A DNA stretch of 64,000 bases, from assembly GCA_036873135.1 (NCBI GenBank), contig JAPTYO010000055.1:200416-264415 (forward strand). The letters are read 5' to 3'. The notes under the pieces are model-generated. The model had not been told where the DNA came from and searched no databases. It worked only from the letters and a program-made list of their open reading frames with translations. This document shows positions 10,004-19,032 of this stretch, piece after piece (within the stretch, counting starts at the first letter, position 1; every line of letters begins with the position of its first letter). Origin of the DNA: Clarkia xantiana subsp. parviflora. Taxonomy: Eukaryota; Streptophyta; Magnoliopsida; Myrtales; Onagraceae. A program made the position numbers and the translations under genes.

Positions 10004-10440
10004 ATAACACCCATGTTGCAATATGCTTCTGGCCTTTCGGTTCGGCGAGCTCTTGCCTCTGAAACGCTCTCTCAGTGGTGGAATAGCGGGACTAGTCAAA
10101 AAATCCTTTTGTTCCGGCTTTCGTTCAAGCGGTCTAGCGTACCCAACAAGGTTTGTCCGATCGGTGACCCCGTTAGTCGGCTTGCCAATCAACTAACCAG
10201 CCTTCCAAGTGTCAACAGGGAAACAGCCAGGAGACTGCACTACTTCCAAGAAGTTTCTTGCCTTAACAAGCTTTCAGTAAAGTAATCCCTTGTTATCGCG
10301 CCGTAGATGACATAGGAGTGATTGGGACAAGAGAGAGCAGATCTTGGATCTATCTATATGTAACTATGACTACAACTTATGATTGGATCCAAGGACGGTG
10401 TCACAATGAAGTGAGCAACGATGGAACTGAAGGTAGAAAG
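10004..10440. other. Spacer with no recognised gene
   Basis: About 440 bases between the gypsy integrase fragment and the tRNA-like element 3' of ccmC. No coding or RNA feature seen. Confidence 0.5.
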
Positions 10441-10563
10441 TGCATCCAGCAGGAATCGAACCTACGAATTGACCCACCCCCTTCATTATGCCGTGACTTT
10501 CTTATGCTATGCCGTTATTAGGTTGGTATAGGTTGGTAGCTTTCACCATTCTGCCATGGATGC
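10441..10563 (-). ncRNA. tRNA-like t-element 3' of ccmC (trnI(CAU)-like)
   Basis: On the minus strand a seven-pair acceptor stem forms between GCATCCA (10557-10563) and TGGATGC, followed by discriminator A at 10441. There is a D-arm-like GGCAGAATGGTGAAAGC and a T arm GTAGGTTCGATTCCTGC. The ends resemble plastid-type trnI(CAU), but the central part is about 50 bases longer than a tRNA and contains no normal anticodon arm. The element begins eight bases after the ccmC stop codon. In Arabidopsis, tRNA-like t-elements are known to direct RNase P/RNase Z cleavage that makes mRNA 3' ends, including that of ccmC. The same role here is an inference. A plain tRNA pseudogene is the alternative. Confidence 0.7.
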
Positions 10564-10570
10564 TAAGAGA

Positions 10571-11540
10571 CTAAGCGAGTGAACTAGGTTTTGGTATGGG
10601 TATTGGTATTTGATCTCTAGCTTCTATTGTTTCCGTTAAAGAAGATTCGGGAAAAGACAGAATAGGAAGACGTGTTTCCAGAACGAACAAGATACGGGTT
10701 GAGAAGGGGAAGTTAGCAAAGTGAGACAAGATTGGAATGGGCATAGGAACATGTATTGATGTATCAAATCGGCTAATGCTCCCAGGTTGATGCGGTGTAT
10801 TCCACCAGTTGACTGAAGACTTGATTATTGGTATATCGATCGGTCCAGCACGGATTGAAATAGAAGCCGGTTCGACAGGAAGCTTTTGAAAACACAGTGC
10901 ACCCAGGTAAATAAGGAACGAGATGAATACGGAGGTTAAACGAGCGTCCCACACCCAAAAACAACCCCAAAGAGGTTTACCCCGAAAGACCCCAGTAACT
11001 AACGTAAACAACGTATAAAAAGCACCTATTTCTATACCGGTTCCGGAAGAGCGCAGAAAAAGGGGATGTTTTGTTAATAGGAACAAGAAAGTGTTTATAG
11101 CCGTAGCGATATAAACAAGAATACTCATCCGAGCCGCAGAACATGTACATACGGAATACGAGAATTTCCACCTTGTTGAAGATCTAGTGGTGCTACCCGA
11201 AGACTTAAATGAATAGCCATCGCAGTTAAGACAACCGAGATCCAATGAGAATTTGAGCGTAGCTTCTGNNNNNNNNNNNNNNNNNNNNNNNATGTTTTGT
11301 TAATAGGAACAAGAAAGTGTTTATAGCCGTAGCGATATAAACAAGAATACTCATCCGAGCCGCAGGAACATGTACATACGGAATACGAGAATTTCCACCT
11401 TGTTGAAGATCTAGTGGTGCTACCCGAAGACTTAAATGAATAGCCATCGCAGTTAAGAACAACCGAGATCCAATGAGAATTTGAGCGTAGCTTCTGGTCT
11501 TTGACATCAAATAAAAAGGTTGTAATAACGAAAGGGACAT
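10571..11540 (-). CDS. ccmC: Cytochrome c maturation protein CcmC (interrupted by an assembly gap)
   Basis: CcmC is a multi-pass inner-membrane protein that delivers haem to CcmE in system I cytochrome c maturation. The frame starts at 11540 (MSLSLLQPFYLMSKTRSYAQ) and runs through hydrophobic segments. It includes the tryptophan-rich haem-handling motif WGCFWVWDARLTS, usually WGTFWVWD. A 23-N gap with a repeated 203-205 bp flank breaks the frame; the unrepeated gene would be continuous. The end is KPSSLA followed by TAG, and past the stop the same frame reads S-L-S-I-H-G. To my knowledge angiosperm CcmC usually ends about seven residues later in a related peptide, so this protein is slightly short unless the stop is an error. 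A second possible start is the Met of MSKTRSY. A tRNA-like element follows eight bases after the stop. Confidence 0.93.
11066..11268 (-). repeat. Artefactual copy of a ccmC segment before the N gap
   Basis: These 203 bases repeat 11292-11496 (205 bases) in direct orientation and end exactly at the first N. The only differences I see are two single-base deletions: CAGAACA versus CAGGAACA, and AAGACAAC versus AAGAACAAC. The second copy keeps the ccmC frame, so this copy is the lower-quality contig end. It is most simply two overlapping contig ends joined without merging. Confidence 0.85.
11269..11291. other. Assembly gap (23 N)
   Basis: Twenty-three unknown bases inside ccmC. Because both sides carry the same sequence, the true gap is probably negative, that is, an overlap. 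Confidence 0.95.
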
Positions 11541-11854
11541 GTGAGAATTTGGTCCTAGCTAGTAGAACAAGAAAGACATGGATCTATATTCAATACAAAA
11601 GAGTTGGATTTCCCCCGCAACATGGATAACCATTTGTTACCAATGGGGAATTCCTCTTGCTTTGTTTTCGCTCCGCTCGTCCGTGGCGCTCCTTGCTCGC
11701 GGAGCGGCATACCGGAAAAAAAGAAAACGGATTGCAAAACGACTTATACTAAACTATTCCCGCGGATACTGGATCAGTAACAGCATGTAAAATGTTCAAT
11801 ACCTGATGAAAATAGTAACTACCATAGCCATACAAGGTCAGGTCTTTCAAAACA

Positions 11855-12256
11855 TCACATAAATGAACTAGATGATCTCCTGCCGGTTCTCCAATAATCT
11901 CCTTTGCCAATTGATTGACTATATGTCCAATTTGCAGGCAAGGGATAATGTTGATCAGTCATCCATTTTTCTATACTACGAGAAATTGCATTGACTCTTT
12001 TTGCGGAAGCAAAATGAGACAAGGTTATTGGCTGTGAAACATCCATATCCACAGGGTCCCAAAAATGAGCAACTCCCAGTTGTTGAGGATTCACTAAATT
12101 CTCTAGATTGATATGGTGTTGTTGTTGAGAAATAGAAGCAGATAATTCAGCTATCGTATCTAAAAGAATGAGATTTTTCTGCATTCTGAATGAAAAAATC
12201 AAAATTTCGGGACCGAAACGACTTCGCTTCGGACTTCTGTTCGATTTGAAAAACAT
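11855..12256 (-). CDS. Hypothetical ORF, 133 codons, unrecognised, probably a broken gene
   Basis: The frame reads like a real protein, including LDTIAELSASISQQQHHIN and AISRSIEKWMTDQHYPLPAN. I cannot assign it to a family. Near residue 115 the sense appears to move to another frame on the same strand. That frame stays open for about 50 more codons, to roughly 11740, with GEPAGDHLVHLCDVLKDL and YGYGSYYFHQVLNILHA. This suggests a frameshifted copy of a longer gene, perhaps nuclear or viral in origin. Upstream lies AT-rich sequence without an obvious promoter. Function unknown. Confidence 0.35.
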   Translation of the reverse strand: MFFKSNRSPKRSRFGPEILIFSFRMQKNLILLDTIAELSASISQQQHHINLENLVNPQQLGVAHFWDPVDMDVSQPITLSHFASAKRVNAISRSIEKWMTDQHYPLPANWTYSQSIGKGDYWRTGRRSSSSFM

Positions 12257-12422
12257 ATTTTCTCCGTCCTAATAAAAAAGACTTGGGAGTTGTTGGGCGT
12301 AACATTCTTTTGTTCTCTTACGCTATTTCTAGTAGGATGAAAATAGCAGATATGGGACAAGGGATAGACTCAAAAAAAACCTTCACCTCAATCTCCACCG
12401 AAGTAAACGCAATGCTTTTCAG

Positions 12423-12548
12423 GTAAATGAGAAGCTAGAAGCTACCAAAAAGGCAAAGACGGCATTAGAAAACGAACTGAAGAAGCAACGAAAACTACAA
12501 ACAGAGCTGTGGAGGAAAGCAGCAAGCAAGGGTAGCTTCCGTTTAGCT
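12423..12548 (+). pseudogene. Possible nuclear exon encoding a coiled coil
   Basis: After CTTTTCAG, which resembles a spliceosomal 3' splice site, a frame encodes NEKLEATKKAKTALENELKK and then a WRKAASK stretch. This is a charged coiled-coil peptide similar in style to plant coiled-coil families such as the ROP-interactor or WEB proteins. It lacks a start codon and any flanking exon. If real it is a fragment of a nuclear gene carried into the mitochondrial genome. The identification is weak. Confidence 0.22.
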
Positions 12549-13439
12549 AGCCGGTTCAGTAGCAGTATATTCCGCAGAAGTTGTTGATTCTGTTGACCAA
12601 GATAGAGGAGCACTCCCCCCCTCATGAACAGCGCGCCTCACCATCATGCAAATGCATAGGTAGCGAGCTTGCTTTGCGTTCCGGCACTGCAGAATAGCTC
12701 AGATGAGAGAAGTCTTGGAGTATCCATTTCGATGGGCAAATCATTGGTTTCATCAAATGGTACTTTGGAGTTTGCCAATAGAAGATTCATCTACTCACTC
12801 AACAAGAAAAAACTCATGTTGTACCAAGCCGGGTAAACCAATCCACAACATCCGTTCGATGATCCTCGTACCTGCTTCTCGATGCCCGCCTCTACTACCC
12901 GTACCTAAGCTAGTGTTCCCCTGCAGTCGGATAAATCCCTACCTTTCCGAAAGCTTCTGAAGGAATAGAATCGATCGTCTCATCTTCCAATTACTACAAA
13001 AGGATTGGAATGTCAGGATGTGGAATTTCTTGAGAAAGGATTCGTGATTGGGTAGGTGTGACTAATTACTGTTACAGTAAGAGCTTTTGCTGGAAATACC
13101 TGTGCTATTGACTTGACTGTTGGAAGAGGACCCGCTGAACGAAATGTTCACGTGGAATCCCCTCTTTCATCTGCTGGTATAGACGAAGCTCTTGGAATCA
13201 ACTCCGATTCGGAGGTGGGGATCCAGGAACTCCTGCAGGATCACTTTTGCTTCAAAGAGGACTTTCAATATAGCTTTCATTGGGAACAACACTTCAGACA
13301 AGTATCGTTTGCGTCGACAAGCGAGTTCCCCATCAATGGCATGTTGAGCTTTCCCATGATTTGGGAACGGATTTCCATTCACATCGGGTTCTCCTGTCAA
13401 CTTTGCGAAATCGATGCCTAGCAGCACTGACACGCTGCT

Positions 13440-13800
13440 TCAGAATCAGCCAAGTGGCGTGAAGCTACTGCTGCAACAAGCGACGAGTCCAGACCTCCAG
13501 AGAGAAGTACGCCAAATGGAACATCAGTCATGAGTCTCTTTGTCACAGCCTTCTCAAAGGCAGCACGCAGGAAAAGGGGATCCGTTGGAGTTCTTGGTAT
13601 CTGCTCCACCATGGAGGGTTGTACCAACGTCTAAGCCCTCCATGTTTGCTAGAATACATGTAGCCTGGAGGAAATGATATGAACCTTTCACAGTCATCCC
13701 TCAAAGCTTTCATTTCTGATGCAAACCAGACTGAGCCATCAAGACCCCATCCCATGTAAAGTGGTGTAATGCCAATAGCATCCCGAGCAGCAACTAAGAG
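13440..13800 (-). pseudogene. Nuclear asparagine synthetase fragment
   Basis: The minus strand encodes LLVAARDAIGITPLYMGWGL then DGSVWFASEMKALRDDCERF and [20 protein letters not shown]. These are the end of the glutaminase (Ntn hydrolase) domain of plant asparagine synthetase. After a one-base frameshift near 13610 comes the start of the synthetase domain, [20 protein letters not shown], with the SGGLDSS pyrophosphate loop. Homology stops near 13440. The enzyme is nuclear-encoded and cytosolic in plants, so this is DNA transferred from the nucleus. Truncated at both ends and frameshifted; nonfunctional. Confidence 0.9.
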
Positions 13801-16800
13801 CTCATTCTGTCCTGAAATCCCATTCGATGCTTATTTAAGGAATCTTCTTCTTTCTCAGTTGCTTCACCATCGGCAGTTTCTTCTGGGCATGCCCCTGAGA
13901 CTATTGAATCAATTCCTAGCAAGTCCTGTCTCTCTCCTTCAAACAGCCTATGATGATTCCCTTTCAAAGAGGGCATTCGATGCAACAGATTCCCCTATTG
14001 ATTAACGTCCTGAACGACCAGGAGCGATTCTTTCGCAAAGAGCTTCTTTTTCTATAATAACCCGCTAATGAGCGAGCCAATAACAGAGAAAAGGATGCTT
14101 CTGGAGGGACCCAGAGAGCTGCTTCATACAGAGAAGGAGCTGTGAGTGAGGCAATGAAATTGTGTTAGCAAGAAGATGCAGATGAAGAATTGGAAAAAAG
14201 TAAAGAAGGAGGCATGCAAAAAGCACCTTTGTTTGAGACGAAGATCACCTCTTTGAGGAGAAGGTCTTGGGCTTGTTGTCGAACGAGATGGGGGGCTTTT
14301 TACTGACTTTCTTTCAAGGCGGGTCTGACTCTACAAATTCCCCTTTTGAATAAGCTATTAAGGTTAGGAATCGACGAATAGGTTCTTCAAGGGAGTTCTC
14401 GGCGATTGGTACTCGAATATACCTTCTGTCGGCCTAACGAGTGGTAGGTGTGCATAGATTCACTCCTCCGTTCGTGCCTTACGACTGGTAATGGAATGAC
14501 TTTCTCGGCCTAAGGACAGCGAAAGTCTTCCTACCTTCCCAAGGAGAGCAGGTAATTCTATTTACTTCAACTCTGTAATAACCTTCACTTCGAAAGAAAT
14601 GAGTAAGGCAAGGAGTGATTTCTCGTTGACCTAAGGTTGTAGCCAACTTCTCCCTGTTGATAGCACAGGAAAGAGACAAGGGCGGATTCTTGCAGCCACT
14701 ACTTACTATTGCTTGCTACTACTCAACGCGTGGAAATTCTCCCTCTACAGGCCGACAAATGGGATCACTTTACATTTGTTGAAAAGATGTTCTCGCTCAA
14801 AATCATTATTGGAACTCTTGAAGAGATTCATTGCCTTGCTACGCACCTCTATGTTTGGGTATGACTACGAAAAGAGGAAGAAGTCGAGCTAGAAGAAAAA
14901 TGCTATATGCTGGCAATAAGCTAATGGATGCCGAGAATAGTCAATCTAATTATGAACTTGCAGCTTTCTTGCACATTGTCTACCGCTTCGCTCCTTACTA
15001 CAGGAAAAAGAAGCCAGTCCTGCGAGTCACCCTGAAAAGCGAAGGAATTCCAAAGCTGTGCCAAAACAGAGGCCTTTGACTACACCTACCTCACTCAGTC
15101 TCCATCTGCCATAGCATTTAGAACGGGGATCTGTCACACCTTCGAGCTTTCGACCTGGCACTCTGCCAAATGGAACTTTGCCCTTTCAAACCACAAGGAA
15201 CGAGCAAGAACGGTTTGCTCCTGGGATTCGTCTACACCACATCGACCTAGATAGAGCAACCGCTTTTCTTTATGTTTCGTTTGATTCATTGGTAAACCTT
15301 TCCCCGATCGACGGCTTCCTCTCTCCGCTTTCAGACCTTTAGGGGGGTGGGAAAACGCGATTCTCTTTAGTCAAAGAGGCCTTCTCGCGCGTGGATTTCG
15401 CCTTTTTTGAGAGCTATCTCGTGCCTCACAATTCCTACTGAAAGCTTGGGAAGCGCCTTTGCCATACTTTCCAATTGAAGACGCTGGCTGCGGGCGATGC
15501 CACTCGGCAAGGAGAAGGCTGAACCCAGGTGCTACACTACAGTAGAAGCTTTGGCAGTTTACCCTGGCTTGATGTTATAGTTGTCATGCTAAAGCCGTTG
15601 ATAGCGACTTCGCTTGACGAGCGTTGTATAAAGACTTTCTGGATTCATCCACAACTGATGGTGCTTCCAAGAGGAACCAAGACTTGCATGGTGCTGCCAC
15701 GGGACATTCTGGTAAGTCGGGTGCCGGTGGCCTTCTCCGAGACTGTTCAGGAACACGGATCTTTGAGTATACCTGAAAAATAGCTTTCTCTACGAGCCTA
15801 CAAGCAAGGCTTTGGTTTAGCTTCCTACTAAGGCGTTGGGAGTTCTTTCCCCGGGATTGAGTGAACGAGCTCATAGCCCTCCACCCGTAGCCCACAAAAG
15901 GGCGAATTTATATAAAAATGTCAAGTCAGAGGGCTAAAGCTGTGGCCAATTACTCGAGAGTGGGGCTAATAAGAAAAAAAAGGGTTGTAACTAAAGTCCT
16001 TCTTTAACTGAACTGGTCATTTAGAAGTTTTGTTAATAAATCAATGTCCTCACATGAGCTTCCTTCAACGCCAAGTAAGGAGCTCGAACGGAAACCCAGG
16101 TCAATTATGTACCGATGCATCAGGCCGGAAGAGCTTCTGCTCAGGAAAGCTAGAGATTGGTGAATTGGTACCCTTAAGTTTCCCTCGTCAAGGGAAGTCC
16201 CCAATTCCCCGACATCCACGAATAGATAAAAGCCAGGCTTTACCACCACGTGGATTCGAACCACCCAAGAGACTTTCCATTCACTTAGCATGCTGCGGAT
16301 ATCTCGACCATTTTCACCATACAAACTGCCATTCCTATGAGGATAGCTATTGGGATATTTTCAAGGTTTCCCTTAATAGAAAGGTAAGATCTAAGCCATA
16401 ATCAGGTTAGGATGGATCGGTCCGTGCCCTAGATTACTAGGGAAAAGGATATGAAAAAGAAAGTCAACCTAGAAAGAGTCGTTTTTATTCGTAAATAAGG
16501 AGTCGTTCTTCGTGTCGTGGTGGAAGCCATTCAATCGTCATCTGATAGAGGCTCTGTGAATCTGTGCCTTTGAACAGGAGAAGGGGAAAGAGAAAAGAGC
16601 TTTGCCAAAAGGCTACGTACGCGAGAGTCGCGAGCTAAGGAATTCGATTCAATCCAAAGGGTAGGAATCTATAGGTAGAGAAGATATTCCGGGAAATGAA
16701 ACTACGTCCATGGAAGAGAATAAAATGACAGAAATGACCCAGGAAGGGTAGGTGGGTGGGGAAGGCTAAGCAATCATTTCGTAGGGAATTTTCTAACAAT

Positions 16801-17564
16801 CACCAACGGGCATCCTTTATATCAAGCCAACAGATCCCATTTCTGACTAGCTCGCATATCCGGGTTCTCAAAATCCCCCGTCCGCGGACTCATTCGAGGC
16901 GGAGTCACTCTTCTTCATACCACTTCTTCTGTGTACCAATAAGAGTTGTGTCACCGATTCTTTGTGATAGAATATTATCTCAAGTAAAGGAGTCCAGTTT
17001 TCGAACATCAATTACATAAAAGATGTGCACACACCCCCATAAAGAGGGTCGGGGAATCACACCAAAGAGATGTACTTAACAGCGGAAAGTCAGTTACGAG
17101 CATCGTTTTCACATTGTCTTGCTCTCCTACGAAAAGTTTCCTGCAACGGGAGATTGTTAGTGTGGGCAGGTATCTATATACGCTGTCCTTCTCCTCGATC
17201 GAAAGGTGTAATATTAAAGGATGTTTGATTCCTAAAGGAAGGCGCACCGAAACAAGGGTTGATACAGGCAGGTGCAACTAGAGAGAAACCATCTATTGGA
17301 GGAGTCCCGTCTTGAGCACTCTGAGCAGTGTTTTGCGAGGTGATCTTTCTCAAAAGAAGTGAGGTCTTACAACCAATCATCATCCCCGTGAAGCTAGCCC
17401 CTCCATCGCGAGTTCTTTCTCTCTAGTGTACAACATCTAAGGGCTCAGACTTGTAATCCCATCACCGGCAAGGGCATACAACGATAGCGAAGTTGCCAGT
17501 TACCACTTTCTTCATCCCGGTCTGCTGTTCGCGAGTCAGCTTCACTTCATCTGATTCCCAATTG

Positions 17565-17636
17565 TCTGGCTTACGTGCTAACAGCTATTCTTTGTCAGAG
17601 GTACCTACACATGCTTTTCATGCACGTTTAACCAGC
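17565..17636. repeat. 72 bp dispersed direct repeat, copy B
   Basis: Partner of 2941-3012, about 70 of 72 identical. Just upstream, TTGCCAGTTACCAC and CTTCTTCATCCC at about 17491-17520 also recur near 62070-62095. The region is therefore a mosaic of small recombined pieces. Confidence 0.85.
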
Positions 17637-18038
17637 TGGATCATTCTTCATCCAAGTTGGTAAAGTAGGTTGACGACTCATCGTCTTACCTCTGGGGATG
17701 ACTATGGATTAGCCCGCCGTAGCTTGGGGTCCTTCAGGCTTGCTTCCTCCTACAATGACCTCTGCTGTAAGCACATGTTTGACTTGTTCAAGCTAAGAAT
17801 GAGTTGTTAGCTCTTCTCACTGCTCGTGTTGGCGTTTAGCTGCATCTGTTATCGGACGGGCTACAACTGTTGATTGAGAGCCTAGTCAAGCAAGATGTGT
17901 TCCCTTTTAGAAAGAAGGGATTCCCCTTCATCCGTTCTTCTTTCAACATTTGCAAAGCGAACCCCGAAAGAGCTAACTGCAGCTTCCTCTATAGCAAGTT
18001 CCGAGCGTAACCTTAGAACATGGGTTCAGGCTTTTACA

Positions 18039-18077
18039 TACCTGATCCAGTCGTGGTACATATTGATGCACCACTCC
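18039..18077. repeat. 39 bp inverted repeat partner
   Basis: Identical over 39 bases to the reverse complement of 62768-62806 (core CTGATCCAGTCGTGGTACAT). Flanks differ on both sides. No function is evident. Confidence 0.85.
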
Positions 18078-18279
18078 AACGCTTTCAGTTGAGTTAAGTA
18101 GGATGCCAGTTTTAGCTAGCTTCATTCTAAGGTGCCTAGGCTAGCTTGAAACTGCCGTAAGACATTCTTGACGCGTCTTTACCATAAAAAGGTCCCAACA
18201 AGGTTCTAGCTCACTCCAATGCCCTTAGCTCGTCTTTTGACGCTTTCGTTTGACTGCTGGACTTTGCCAATATCTATCT

Positions 18280-19032
18280 ACTTTTGAGCAATGGTGGATC
18301 AAGTTGCTTGCTGTGGTATCTGCCGATAATGAGGATAATCATGGTCTTATTCTTGCAATTTATTATATATTGTGGTATATTTGGAAGGCAAGGAATGGTG
18401 CTATCTTTCGGGAGTAGCGTATTGATCCAGCTGCTATCCTTTCGAATGCGTCGATCATGGCTCGGGAATGGATTGACTTGAATGGGCAAGCAGTTAGTTG
18501 AAGTTTGGAAGCCAGTCGAGTATTCGTCTGTGAACCTCCGCCTCATGGGATCGTGAAAGTCAATGTTGATGCCGGCAGGTCTGCTCGTGATTGTTGGGCA
18601 AGAATGGCTTTGATTGTCCGGACGAGTCATGGACGGGTAGAGTTGTCTTGGAATAAGGGATTAGGTATCACTCGATCAGCTCATGTTGCAGAGTTGGAAG
18701 CCCTTCGGTATGCTATGGAATTCGTACGAGATAGCGGGTATAGACGAGTTTGGTTTGAAGTGGATGCAAGAGAGGTGGTAAAGGAGATCATTACAGGGAC
18801 CTGGTCGGCTGATGTAACTCCTATCCATCGAGATATATGTGCTATTCGTGCTTCTTTTGACAGGTTTAAAATTACGGCGATTGCCCGTGATGCAAACATG
18901 GCTGCACATGTCTTAGCAAGTCATGCGTTGAAGGACTCTCCACGAGAAGACTGGGGGAACTTCGATACCGCGGTGGCTGGATCCGTCGCTTTAGTCTTTT
19001 TAGATTTGGATTCTATGTTGGTGATTCTGTAG
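18280..19032 (+). pseudogene. LINE RNase H-like domain fragment
   Basis: From about 18505 a 175-codon frame encodes the RNase H-like (RVT_3) domain found at the C-terminus of plant L1-type LINEs. It shows VKVNVDAG near the start, ELEALRYAMEFVRDSGYRRV, VWFEVDARE, and a late ITAIARDANMAAHVLASHAL block. The upstream part (18290-18500) carries the preceding ILYYIWYIWKARN region, separated from the RNase H frame by stops. Upstream reverse transcriptase is missing. Nuclear origin, nonfunctional. Confidence 0.85.

Larger units (their letters stand above)
11541..13417. other. Spacer with hypothetical and nuclear-like fragments
   Basis: Upstream side of ccmC. It contains an unrecognised 133-codon frame at 11855-12256 and a possible nuclear exon at 12423-12548, listed separately. 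I see no gene in 12600-13417 despite short open frames on both strands. Confidence 0.5.
13801..18279. other. Long spacer with no recognised gene
   Basis: About 4.5 kb with many short frames on both strands but no protein family I can name. A frame at 14831-15079 contains LYAGNKLMDAENSQSNYELA, faintly like the RNase H region of LTR retrotransposons; this is too weak to call. Members of two small repeat pairs lie at 17565-17636 and 18039-18077. A GGATTCGAACC string near 16250 is not part of a tRNA. Confidence 0.5.

Noticed and set aside
14831..15079. Frame with faint likeness to LTR retrotransposon RNase H
   Set aside because: Only about 20 residues look similar and the catalytic residues cannot be placed.
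16225..16320. GGATTCGAACC string suggesting a minus-strand tRNA
   Set aside because: The T stem is only four pairs, and no matching acceptor 5' strand or anticodon arm can be found upstream on that strand.
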